This document shows, one piece after another, positions 1 to 8,354 of a DNA stretch of 64,000 bases; positions within the stretch are counted from its first letter, which is position 1, and every line of letters begins with the position of its first letter. The stretch is from JBBRHQ01 sp963815645 (GTDB lineage Bacteria; Actinomycetota; Thermoleophilia; Solirubrobacterales; 70-9): contig CAWFHL010000001.1 in NCBI GenBank assembly GCA_963815645.1, positions 1,550,001 to 1,614,000 on the forward strand, written 5' to 3'. The translations under genes were made by a program, and so were the position numbers. Below the pieces are notes generated by a model. It did no database searches and had not been told where the DNA came from. It saw only the letters and a list, made by a program, of their open reading frames with translations.

Positions 1-216
1 ATCGAGCACGTGCGCGACCGCCCCGGCCACGATCGTCGCTACTCGCTTGCCTCCGAGAAGCTGATCAGCCTCGGCTGGAAAGCGGCGGTCCCCTTCGCGG
101 AGGGGATCGAGCGAACCGTCTCCTGGTATCGGGACAACGCCGAATGGTGGCAACCCCTGCGCTCCGGGGAGTACCGCGACTATTACCTGCGCCAGTACGG
201 CAAAGCGCTGAGCTGA
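1..216 (+). CDS. rfbB: dTDP-glucose 4,6-dehydratase, C-terminal end only
   Basis: The reading frame is open from the first base and ends at TGA 214-216, giving the last 71 residues of a longer protein. The tail (RPGHDRRYS near the start, then GIERTVSWYRDN and a YYLRQYG-like end) matches the C-terminus of the extended SDR enzyme RfbB/RmlB. That enzyme converts dTDP-glucose to dTDP-4-keto-6-deoxyglucose, the second step of dTDP-L-rhamnose synthesis in the cytosol. The NAD-binding and catalytic parts lie outside the window. Its stop codon shares one base with the rfbC start, so the two are almost certainly co-transcribed and translationally coupled. Confidence 0.9.
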   Translation: MEHVRDRPGHDRRYSLASEKLISLGWKAAVPFAEGIERTVSWYRDNAEWWQPLRSGEYRDYYLRQYGKALS

Positions 217-773
217 TGCCGCAGGTCCGGGAGACGAAGCTCGACGGCATCGTCCTGCTCGAGCCGCAGGTCCACGGCGACTCGAGGGGCTTCCTGGTCG
301 AGACCTTCCGCGGGGACTCCTGGTCCGAGGCGGGGATCGAAGTCCCGTTCGTCCAGCACAACCACTCGCGCTCGACCCGCAACACTCTGCGCGGGATCCA
401 TTTCCAGACGAGCCCCGGACAGGCGAAGCTGGTGCGCTGCGTCAGGGGCCGGATCTTCGACGTCGCGGTCGATCTGCGTCGTGACTCCGTCACCTTCGGA
501 CAGTGGGAGGGCTACGTGCTCGACGACGAGCAGCACCGCCAGCTGTTCGTCCCGGTGGGGTTCGGGCACGGCTTCTGCGTGCTCAGCGAGCTCGCCGACG
601 TTTCCTATCTGCTCTCCAGCATCTATGACCCGGCGACCGAGTCGGGGATCGCCTGGGACGACCCGGAGGTCGGGATCGAGTGGCCCCTGGCCGACGGGGC
701 GGAGCCATTGCTATCGCAGCGCGATCGCTCCGCGCCGAGCCTCGCCGAGGCCGCGGGGTCGCTGCCTTTCTGA
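216..773 (+). CDS. rfbC: dTDP-4-dehydrorhamnose 3,5-epimerase
   Basis: A 185-residue cupin-fold epimerase of normal family length. It converts dTDP-4-keto-6-deoxyglucose to dTDP-4-keto-L-rhamnose, the step after RfbB. The family motif LRGIHFQ carries the catalytic His at residue 62, and DVAVDLR and FVPVGFGHGF follow as in RmlC. ATG 216 is chosen over the in-frame upstream ATG at 144 because the latter lies inside rfbB, and because the TGATG junction gives direct coupling. The RfbD reductase is not visible downstream, so the rest of the pathway must lie upstream. It feeds the polysaccharide locus that follows. Confidence 0.95.
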   Translation: MPQVRETKLDGIVLLEPQVHGDSRGFLVETFRGDSWSEAGIEVPFVQHNHSRSTRNTLRGIHFQTSPGQAKLVRCVRGRIFDVAVDLRRDSVTFGQWEGYVLDDEQHRQLFVPVGFGHGFCVLSELADVSYLLSSIYDPATESGIAWDDPEVGIEWPLADGAEPLLSQRDRSAPSLAEAAGSLPF

Positions 774-791
774 GAGCGGCCGCGGTTCCCG

Positions 792-2408
792 TCAGTGAGC
801 GCCCTCGCCGCGGATCATCGCCTGCGGGGTGCGCAGCAGGATCGCCAGATCGCCGGTGATCGAGACGTTGTCGAGGTAGTCGCGCTCCAGCGCGAGGCGC
901 TCCTCGAAGCTCAGATCGCCTCGCCCGTAGACCTGCATCGGCCCGGTCACCCCGGGGCGTATCGAGAGCCGGGCCCGCTGGCGCTCGTCATAAAGAGCGA
1001 CGACCGCCTCCTCCTCGGGGCGGGGGCCGACCAGCGACATCTCGCCGCGCAGGACGTTTGCCAGCTGGGGCAGCTCGTCGAGGCTGGTGCGGCGAAGCAG
1101 CCGCCCGACCCGGGTCACCCGGGGGTCGTTGGCGATCTTAAAGGCGGGCTGATCGAGCGCTGAGAGGTCGACCAGCTCGGCGAGGCGCTCCTCGGCGTCG
1201 GGCACCATGGTGCGGAACTTGATCACGGTGAAGGGCAGCCCCATCCTCCCGGCGCGGCGCTGGCGGAAGAGGACCGGGCGGCCGCTGTCTAGGAGGATCA
1301 AGACCGAGATCGCCGCGAACAGCGGCAGGCAGAAGAAGATGGCCAGCGCCGAGACGACGACGTCGAGGACGCGCTTCAGCATCATCGTCGAGTGGGGGGG
1401 ATCTGAGAAGCGGAAGTCGAGCACCGGCAGCTCGGCGAGGCGGTTGAGCTCGATCCCCGGGCCCAGCAGGCCGTGGTGGCGGGGCAGGAAGGTCAGCCCC
1501 AGCCCCTCGCCCTTGCACTCCTCGATCAGCTGCTCGGCGGCGGCCTCGGTCATGTTCTCCTCGGTGACGATCACCCGCTCGACGTGATGGGCGCGGGCGA
1601 TCCGCGAGATCTCATCGGGGGCTCCCAGGCGCTTCAGCCCGCCGGCGTCGGGCATCGCGGCGGGGGAGAGGTAGCCGATCAGCGCCAGGTGGGTCTCGGG
1701 GTGGGTGGTCACCCGGCGGGCGATCAGCGCCGCCGGGGCGGGGGGGCCGATCACCACCGCGGTGGCCGGCCCGACCAGCCACTTCCAGCTGGAGCGCAGC
1801 AGCCCCCGCACCACCACGCAGCCCAGGAGCGCCCCCACCCCCAGGCCGATCGCCGCGGAGGCGCTCAGCGAGCCGGCCGGGGAGATCTCCAGCACCCCGT
1901 CGATCGCCAGCGTCCCCAGGATGGAGGCCGAGATCAGCGCCCCGAGCTCATCCAGGGTGCTGTGGCGGATGCGGCGGTGATCGTTGTCATAGAGCCCGTG
2001 GAGCTTGAAGACGAGGATCCATAGCGGGCTGGCCAAAAGCGCCCAGAACAGGGTGGCGACGTCGATCGTCGCGGTGGCGGCGGTGGCCAGGCAAAGCGCC
2101 GCGATCAGCACCGCCAGATCGCCCATGGCCAGCAGCCGGCGCAGCACCGAGCCGCGCCGTCGCGCCCCTTGTGCGCCGGGGCGCCCCAGCCCCAGGGCCG
2201 CCGCGGCGCGGCGCACCGGCGGAGCCTCGGGCGGGGCGGCGGCGCCCTTCCCCTCGGCGCCGGCAGGCTCGCCCGGAGAGGACTCCGGCGGCGCTTGCGG
2301 TGGCGCTGGGGCCCTCGGGGCGCTGCTCGCCGGCGGCCCGGGGGCAGCCGGCTCAGCCCCCTGTGTGGCCTGCTGCTTGGCTCTCAGTGCATCTCCTCCT
2401 CGACTCAA
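792..2408 (-). CDS. polyprenyl-phosphate glycosylphosphotransferase (initiating sugar transferase)
   Basis: This protein of up to 538 residues has a Pro/Ala-rich N-terminus, four to five membrane helices around residues 90-230, a nucleotide-binding-like middle, another helix near 345-365, and a C-terminal bacterial sugar-transferase domain. That domain shows FRQRRAGRMG, VIKFRTM, TSLDELPQL and LVGPRPE, the signature of the WbaP/CpsE family. It transfers a sugar-1-phosphate to undecaprenyl phosphate and so starts repeat-unit assembly. The longest frame begins with TTG. A strong AGGAGGAG lies seven bases before codon 8, a CTG, so the true start is unclear. It runs convergent to rfbC and follows the ligase-like gene on the same strand. 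Confidence 0.92.
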   Translation of the reverse strand: MSRGGDALRAKQQATQGAEPAAPGPPASSAPRAPAPPQAPPESSPGEPAGAEGKGAAAPPEAPPVRRAAAALGLGRPGAQGARRRGSVLRRLLAMGDLAVLIAALCLATAATATIDVATLFWALLASPLWILVFKLHGLYDNDHRRIRHSTLDELGALISASILGTLAIDGVLEISPAGSLSASAAIGLGVGALLGCVVVRGLLRSSWKWLVGPATAVVIGPPAPAALIARRVTTHPETHLALIGYLSPAAMPDAGGLKRLGAPDEISRIARAHHVERVIVTEENMTEAAAEQLIEECKGEGLGLTFLPRHHGLLGPGIELNRLAELPVLDFRFSDPPHSTMMLKRVLDVVVSALAIFFCLPLFAAISVLILLDSGRPVLFRQRRAGRMGLPFTVIKFRTMVPDAEERLAELVDLSALDQPAFKIANDPRVTRVGRLLRRTSLDELPQLANVLRGEMSLVGPRPEEEAVVALYDERQRARLSIRPGVTGPMQVYGRGDLSFEERLALERDYLDNVSITGDLAILLRTPQAMIRGEGAH

Positions 2409-2443
2409 CGTAGCGGTTTGCGGCGTGTTTGCAGCGCCCGGGC

Positions 2444-4546
2444 CTAGCCGCCCTTTCCGCCCGCCAGCAGCGGGTCTAAGGGGTTGAGCTGGCGCGCCGT
2501 GGCGAGGTCGGCGGCGGCGGCGGCGCGGCGGCCCGCCTCGCGCTCGACGCGGGCGCGCAGGTAATAGAGCTGCCAGTTGGCGTCCTCGCGCGCGATCGCC
2601 TCGCCGAAGCGCTGGGTCGCCTCGGGGTAGTCGCCGCTGAGCTCGGCCAGGAGCCCCAGCTGCACGTAGGGGGAGGCGGCCCAGGGCTCGATCGAGCGGG
2701 CGTTCTCGGCGTGGTTTTGCGCCGCTCCCAGATCGCCGGAGGCCGCGGCCGACTGCGAGGCGCTGATCTCGCGGTCGACCAGGAGCGGCGCGATCAGCGC
2801 CGCGGCCGAGACCCAGGCGGCGATCAGCCCCGCCGCGACCAGCCCGTAGCGGCGCCCCTCATCGGGGATCCCCAGGGCCTGGTCGGAGGCCCCGAGCTGG
2901 GCGGAGCGGACCGAGAGCAGGGCGCCGGCGGCCAAGAAGAAGACCACCCCCAGCCCCGGCAGCTCCCAGAACCAGTCGAAGGTGGCGGCGATCGCGAAGG
3001 CGATCATCGCCGCCCAAAGCGGAGCGCAGCGCTCCCGCTCTAGGCCCGAGGCCGAGCGCCAGGCGCGGATGCAGATCACCAGCAGCGAGCCGACCAGCCC
3101 CAGCACCAGGAGCCCCCCGACCAGCCCCAGCTCGGCGAAGGACTCCAGATAGAGCGAGTGGGCGTCTTTGACGGGCAGGTCGATCGAGCGCCGCCGCTCC
3201 CAGGTGAACTCATAAGAGCCGGCGCCCTCGCCCAGCAGGGGGCGGTCCTCGAAATCGTGGAGCGCCACCCTCCAGAAGTCGCGCCGCCCCGAGCCGGCGA
3301 AGTCGGTGAAGTGGGTGGCGGGCTGGTTGCCGAGCTGCAGGTCGTTGCGCGAGAACTGATCCCAGGCCCGGGGGCCCAGGGTGAGCGCGACGACCGCGGC
3401 GAAGGCGACCGCGAAGACCGCGATCCCCGCCAGCAGCGCCTGGTTTCGCGACAGCCGCAGCGCCGCCACGGTCAGCTTGCCCTCGCGGTGCTCGAGCCAG
3501 CGAAGCGCCGCGTAGCCGAGCATCGCAGCGGCGATCCCGAGGATCAGGATGAGCAGCACCTTGTGGCCCTGCCCGGTGGCCGCGGGGCTGTTCAGGGCGT
3601 TCTCTAAGGCGGAGCGGCTTTGCACCTCGAGCACCGCCGGCACCGCCGCCAGCAGCCCCAGAGCCAGGGTGGCGCCCAGCCACAGCCGGTCGCGCGAGAG
3701 CGCCAGCAGCGCCACGGCGCCGACCAGGAGCGCCAGCAGCCCGCCGCGCGAGTAGGTGAAGTAGAGCCCCAGCAGGACCACCGGGGTGACCCCCACCGCG
3801 CCAACGCGCAGCGCCGCCACCGAGCCGCGGCGGCTGACCCACAAAAGCAGCGGCACGGCGATCGCGAACATCGTTCCGTTGGCGTTCCAGTAGCCCAGCG
3901 GGTAGGTCAGCCGCGGGCCCCACTGCGGCGGCTGGCGAATCGTGATCACGTCGGGCAAGAGCCGGCTGGCCACCGCGACCACGGCGACCGTGGCCATCGC
4001 GATCGCCAGCCCCTCGGCGAAGCGCTGGCGGCGCTCCGAGGTCTGGGTGATCAAAAAGGCGACGACCAGGACGCCCAGATAGACGAGGATGCGGTCGGCC
4101 TCGATCACGCTGCGCTCGGTCGAGCCCGACCAGATCGCCGAGAGCGCGCTGAGCGCCGCCAGGCAGAACAGCAGCCCGGCGCCGATGTAGAGGGGGGTGG
4201 CGACCCGCACCCGCGAGGCCGCCCCGAAGAGCAGCAGCACGACCACCACCGCCCAGACCGCCAGCCCGGCGATGTGGCGGGTGGCGAGATCAAAGCCGCC
4301 CTGATCTCCCCCGCCCAGGGCGATCCCCAAGAGCAGCGCCACCGGGGCGAGCAGCGCGGCGAGCTCGCCGGCCCGCTGGCGCCAGGGCGGTGAGCCGGCC
4401 TCGGGCATGGGAGCCGGGTGGGCCTGGTGCTGTTCTCTTCTTGGCGTCTTCAGGGCTGGCAAGTCGGGCCTTCCAGCGGCTTTTTCACGGTCGGCGATCC
4501 GGGCGCCGATGGGGGCGCTCAGCCGCGCTTGCTCATTTTCGCGCAT
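2444..4546 (-). CDS. O-antigen ligase/polymerase-like membrane protein with C-terminal TPR
   Basis: A 700-residue protein with about 12 hydrophobic segments. A large extracytoplasmic loop around residues 390-460 carries GEGAGSYEFTW and DAHSLYLESFAELG, the H-x-x-x-x-E-x-x-E-x-G pattern of the Wzy_C/WaaL ligase family. After the last helix the final ~100 residues form TPR-like helices (AENARSIEPWAASPY, GDYPEATQRFGEAI). Such proteins join or polymerise lipid-linked glycans on the outer face of the membrane. In a Gram-positive-type cell it more likely attaches or polymerises an exopolysaccharide than LPS. ATG 4546 is used; Met47 (position 4408) is an alternative. The sugar transferase lies 35 bases downstream. 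Confidence 0.88.
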   Translation of the reverse strand: MRENEQARLSAPIGARIADREKAAGRPDLPALKTPRREQHQAHPAPMPEAGSPPWRQRAGELAALLAPVALLLGIALGGGDQGGFDLATRHIAGLAVWAVVVVLLLFGAASRVRVATPLYIGAGLLFCLAALSALSAIWSGSTERSVIEADRILVYLGVLVVAFLITQTSERRQRFAEGLAIAMATVAVVAVASRLLPDVITIRQPPQWGPRLTYPLGYWNANGTMFAIAVPLLLWVSRRGSVAALRVGAVGVTPVVLLGLYFTYSRGGLLALLVGAVALLALSRDRLWLGATLALGLLAAVPAVLEVQSRSALENALNSPAATGQGHKVLLILILGIAAAMLGYAALRWLEHREGKLTVAALRLSRNQALLAGIAVFAVAFAAVVALTLGPRAWDQFSRNDLQLGNQPATHFTDFAGSGRRDFWRVALHDFEDRPLLGEGAGSYEFTWERRRSIDLPVKDAHSLYLESFAELGLVGGLLVLGLVGSLLVICIRAWRSASGLERERCAPLWAAMIAFAIAATFDWFWELPGLGVVFFLAAGALLSVRSAQLGASDQALGIPDEGRRYGLVAAGLIAAWVSAAALIAPLLVDREISASQSAAASGDLGAAQNHAENARSIEPWAASPYVQLGLLAELSGDYPEATQRFGEAIAREDANWQLYYLRARVEREAGRRAAAAADLATARQLNPLDPLLAGGKGG

Positions 4547-4583
4547 AGATCGAGCGGTTCGGGGGGAGAGGGGAGTCGGGTAT

Positions 4584-5789
4584 ATGGACTACGCTCAGCC
4601 AAAAGGGAATCCATCTCAGGAATCGAGCTTGCTTCTCGGCGAACAAGTTGCCGCGCGCAAGGATCACCCGGCGGTCGAGAACCTACGGGTCGTCTATTTC
4701 GTGCGAACTCAGGATGACGGGGGAGTCGTGAGTGGCGCTGCGCGCCAGTTGCGCCAGTACGCCGATTTCGTCGGTCGCTCCGGATGCACCGCCGTCCTCC
4801 ATCCCTCATTGAGCGAACTCGACGAGCGCTTCGACATCGCCCATCTGTCCAACCTGGATTGGAGCGTGGAGACCGCGCATCAGCTGCGCCTTGCCCAGCG
4901 CTGCGCCCGGCGGGTGGTGATCTCGCCGATCCATCATCGCCGCCGCTGGGTGAGCGGCGTTCCCGCGTCGGATCGAGGCGGCGCGGGCAGGATCGTCGCC
5001 GAGGTGACCAGCCAGGACGGGTTCGAACGGCTGCGGAACTCCTACCTCGCGGGCCGCCATCCGAGGCTCATCCCAGAAGCGGCACGCCAGCTGATCACCG
5101 GGGTCAGCCGCCGCCAGCGGGAGATACTCGGAGCCTGCGATGCGTGGTTCCTGCTGGCGAATGGCGAGCAAGCTTCCCTGGAAGAGGACATCGATCCCCC
5201 GCCCCGGCGCACCTTCGTTGCTCCCAACGGCGCGGAGTGGACCGAACGGGAGACGTCACTCGAGGGGCTGCCCAGCGAATTCGTCCTCTGCGTCGGACGG
5301 ATCGAGGCGCGGAAGGGCCAGCTGGCCGTAGGTCGGGTCTTGGAAAGCCTCGGGGTCCCGGGAATCTTCGTCGGAGCGGCCAACTCGCGCCATCAGGCAT
5401 ACGTGGACGAGTTCCGCAGGCTGGTCGAGGGTAGCCGCCACCTTCGCTGGCTTCGCGACCTCTCCCACGGGGACATCCTTTCCCTGTACCCCGCGGCCCG
5501 CGCCCACGTGCTTGCAAGCCGCTATGAGGTCGCCCCGCTGGTCGATCTCGAGGCCGCCGTCGCAGGTTGCCGGGTGGTCACCACGACCCACGGCCACACC
5601 TCGGAGTACCTCGGCGACTGGGGGGTGTACTGGGACCCCGAAAGCGCCGAGGTGGGGCTGAAGACCGCGATAGAGCGCGGGTTGGAGCTCGGGCCGGATC
5701 GCGAAGCCGGGGAGCGATTTCGCGCCACCCTCTCCTGGGATCAGATGGCCAGGGCGGTTCTTGACGGCTACGGATCGATCCTCAGCTGA
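4584..5789 (+). CDS. glycosyltransferase family 4-like protein
   Basis: A 401-residue protein. The C-terminal half reads like a GT-B donor domain: FVLCVGRIEARKGQLAV, LSLYPAARAHVLASRYE, then a conserved acidic position before VAGCRVVTTTHGHTSEYLG. The N-terminal half holds an acceptor-side domain starting VVYFVRTQDDGG. It should add one sugar from a nucleotide-activated donor to the lipid-linked repeat unit in the cytosol. ATG 4584 is preferred over the open frame back to 4407 because a GGGGAGAGGGGAG Shine-Dalgarno stretch lies just upstream and the longer version overlaps the divergent ligase gene. The end overlaps the convergent polymerase gene by 8 bases. Confidence 0.88.
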   Translation: MDYAQPKGNPSQESSLLLGEQVAARKDHPAVENLRVVYFVRTQDDGGVVSGAARQLRQYADFVGRSGCTAVLHPSLSELDERFDIAHLSNLDWSVETAHQLRLAQRCARRVVISPIHHRRRWVSGVPASDRGGAGRIVAEVTSQDGFERLRNSYLAGRHPRLIPEAARQLITGVSRRQREILGACDAWFLLANGEQASLEEDIDPPPRRTFVAPNGAEWTERETSLEGLPSEFVLCVGRIEARKGQLAVGRVLESLGVPGIFVGAANSRHQAYVDEFRRLVEGSRHLRWLRDLSHGDILSLYPAARAHVLASRYEVAPLVDLEAAVAGCRVVTTTHGHTSEYLGDWGVYWDPESAEVGLKTAIERGLELGPDREAGERFRATLSWDQMARAVLDGYGSILS

Positions 5790-8301
5790 GGCCGGACCGC
5801 GCCGTCGGAGCACCGACCTCCTGATTCGCCCCGGTCGGCACCCCTCGTCCCCGGCCTTCGATCACCCGGCCGGCGACGATCGCCAGGGCGATCATCACCA
5901 CCAGGACGATCCCGCCCCAGCCGGCGTTGAACGAATCCCCCCACAAGGCCGCGCCTACCCGGGGAATCAGCGCTACGGCGATCAGGATCCCGAAGATCCC
6001 GCCCACTCCCGTGAGCAACTCCCCGAGCGCGACCAGCAGCAGCGCGAACAGCGCGAAACCGATGAACACACCCGGCAATCCCCAATCGATCTCGAACTCA
6101 CCGGCGAGGGTGGTTGTCTTGCCGACCTTTGAGATGTCGTAGTTCCACGGATTCAGCCGGTTGCTGAAGTTGTCCATCGCGCTGCGCGGCTTGCCGGGCC
6201 AGATCGAGCGGGGGATGGCGATCCCGACAAAGGGCCCCGGGGTCTGCGCGAGGTCGGTGCCGTATCGCGGCACGTACTCGGTGCGGACCAGGACCAGGGC
6301 GTCGAGGCCGGCAGCTTCGGTCCATCCGAACACGGGCTTCAAGGCTTTCACCACGGGGCCGTTGTCCTGGGTCGCCTCCTCGAGGACGGAGCTCTCGGTG
6401 CCGCCTCGGGTCAGCTCGCGGGTCCCGATCGCGAACGCAAACAGGACAACCGCGCCGATCACCGCGGTTCGGAGGCTGATCGGGCGGATGCGGAGGTGGA
6501 CCAGGAGGGCGATCGGGACCACGAATCCGAGGATTACCACCGAGCGCGCCCCGCTCAGCAGCAGAGGGACGAGGGTGACGGCTCCGGAGATCAGCAGCAG
6601 GGCCCGCTCACGCCGCTCCGCGGGCCAGCCGACGACGGCGAAGTAGACCAGCCAGGCCCCCGCCGCGGCGCTCAGCAGCGCCAGTTGGTAGCCGTTACCG
6701 GCGAACGCGGTCTGCCGCGACTCGAACAGCTCCTTCAATCCGGCGTTCCGAACCAGATAGGCGGCGACCACCAGCGAGATCAGGAGGAAGGCGGCGAGGG
6801 TATGGAGGGCGCCCCGACGCCCCGGCAGCGATCCGCGCTTTAACCGCCCGAACAGCCGGTGTCCCCAGCCGACCGGGACGAGGTGCCCCACAACGCAGAC
6901 CGTCGCCACCGCGCCGGTGAGGATCAGCAGGGCGTCGACCACCGCCTTCACCCCGGCTCGGTCCAGTGGGAGGAGATCGTTCGGCGGCAGGCCATAGATG
7001 CCTATTTGCGCCAGGTACGCGCCTCGCAGCGCGAACCCGGCCAGGACCACGAGGACTATCCCGAACGGGAGCAGCCGTATCCCGCGGCGCCGTTCGAGCA
7101 GAAGCAGCGACCCGGCGACGATCGACAGCAGGAGCGCCAGCGAGGCCAGCCAGATCGAGACCTTGTCGTGGGCGGGGAAATCCGTCTGCGGAACCGAGAT
7201 CTGTGACCCGCCGTAGCGCACGACGGATGGCTGGTAGGCGGTGATCGGCTCCAGCGGGGAGAGGGTCGCCTGTCTCAGGGGGACCCTCGCCGCGTTCAGT
7301 TGGAGGCCGGCAGGATCCCAGTACGCCACATGGGCATCCCTTCCGGCCGGATCAAGCGCGAGGTCGGCGCTCTGCCCCTTGGCGATCGCAAGGGTCGGCG
7401 AGCGGGCCCGCCCGCGCAGCACGACCAGGGAGATCAGCCCGTACCGCGGTTCGCGGAAAAGGACGGCGATTCGCCCCGACTTCGCCCCGGCGATCGCCGA
7501 GAAGCTCCCGATCCCGGAGGTCGCGCCCGCGACCTGCAATCCGTTGCGGCGGCCAGGTCGATCGACGATCACCAGCTGGAGCTTCTCCTCCACGTAGACA
7601 ATCAGCGGCTCGGCACCGGTCGTCGCGAGGTCGAACCCGCGCAGCGAGGCGGGAGAGTTCACCGGGCCCGTCGCATGGATGGGACCCGAGGTGCCGGTTT
7701 CGGCGACGTTGACCCGGCGGCCTTCGACGGCGCCCTCGACGAACCCGCGGGTGCCGGCGGCCAGCAGCGGCTGGGTCCCCCCGATCTGGGCTGCCGTGGT
7801 TGACCACTGCCCCGAGGGGCGGCGCCGGGCCAGCTGCAGCCGATCGGCGGCGGTTTCGTAGATCACCGCAATCGCCCCGCTCGGGGAGATGGCGATCGAA
7901 GGACGCCCGACCGCCCCCCTTGCGACGAGCTCGCTGCGAAAGCGCGGCTGGGCAGAGCCGGTGGGAAGCCCGGTGGGAAGCTGATCGGCGACCACCAGGC
8001 CGCGTGGATCGGTGTAGGCGACATGGGCGAGGCGATCTCGGCCGACGGCGACGCTCCCCGGCCCTCCGCTCGGATCCAGGAGCTCGGGAGGGCTCCAGTG
8101 CCCCGCTCGGCGCTCCTGCGCGACGCGGATGCCGGGCCGTGCGATCTCGGTCCAGGCCACGGTCGAGAGACCGCGATGGTCGGTGGCGATCGAAGGGGGA
8201 AGCAGGTCCCCCCGCTCCTGGTGGTCGGCCATCGCAAACGCGACCACCCCGAGGACAACTGCCGCAACGGCGAGCGCGCCGATCAGCAGCCGGCTCCGCA
8301 T
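5782..8301 (-). CDS. polymerase (Wzy)-like multi-membrane protein with an N-terminal exported beta-rich domain
   Basis: An 839-residue protein in two parts. After one N-terminal helix (LLIGALAVAAVVLGVVAFAM) residues ~30-385 are non-membrane and contain repeating Asp/Gly-rich beta motifs such as SVAVGRDRLAHVAYTDPRGL and ADLALDPAGRDAHVAYWDP, reminiscent of beta-propeller blades. Residues ~390-830 form 11 or more membrane segments with LLLSGARSVVILG, RSIWPGKPR and GEFEIDWGLPGVFIG, typical of the O-antigen polysaccharide polymerase (OTase/Wzy) family. Its place beside Wzx and glycosyltransferase genes supports repeat-unit polymerisation. ATG 8301 is chosen; a longer open frame to 8415 overlaps the upstream gene. 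The exported domain is unusual (see findings). Confidence 0.8.
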   Translation of the reverse strand: MRSRLLIGALAVAAVVLGVVAFAMADHQERGDLLPPSIATDHRGLSTVAWTEIARPGIRVAQERRAGHWSPPELLDPSGGPGSVAVGRDRLAHVAYTDPRGLVVADQLPTGLPTGSAQPRFRSELVARGAVGRPSIAISPSGAIAVIYETAADRLQLARRRPSGQWSTTAAQIGGTQPLLAAGTRGFVEGAVEGRRVNVAETGTSGPIHATGPVNSPASLRGFDLATTGAEPLIVYVEEKLQLVIVDRPGRRNGLQVAGATSGIGSFSAIAGAKSGRIAVLFREPRYGLISLVVLRGRARSPTLAIAKGQSADLALDPAGRDAHVAYWDPAGLQLNAARVPLRQATLSPLEPITAYQPSVVRYGGSQISVPQTDFPAHDKVSIWLASLALLLSIVAGSLLLLERRRGIRLLPFGIVLVVLAGFALRGAYLAQIGIYGLPPNDLLPLDRAGVKAVVDALLILTGAVATVCVVGHLVPVGWGHRLFGRLKRGSLPGRRGALHTLAAFLLISLVVAAYLVRNAGLKELFESRQTAFAGNGYQLALLSAAAGAWLVYFAVVGWPAERRERALLLISGAVTLVPLLLSGARSVVILGFVVPIALLVHLRIRPISLRTAVIGAVVLFAFAIGTRELTRGGTESSVLEEATQDNGPVVKALKPVFGWTEAAGLDALVLVRTEYVPRYGTDLAQTPGPFVGIAIPRSIWPGKPRSAMDNFSNRLNPWNYDISKVGKTTTLAGEFEIDWGLPGVFIGFALFALLLVALGELLTGVGGIFGILIAVALIPRVGAALWGDSFNAGWGGIVLVVMIALAIVAGRVIEGRGRGVPTGANQEVGAPTARSGLS

Positions 8302-8354
8302 CCGCCGACGGCGGGCGCCGCCTGCACCCCCCCCGCCTTCGGGAAGCCCGCCGC

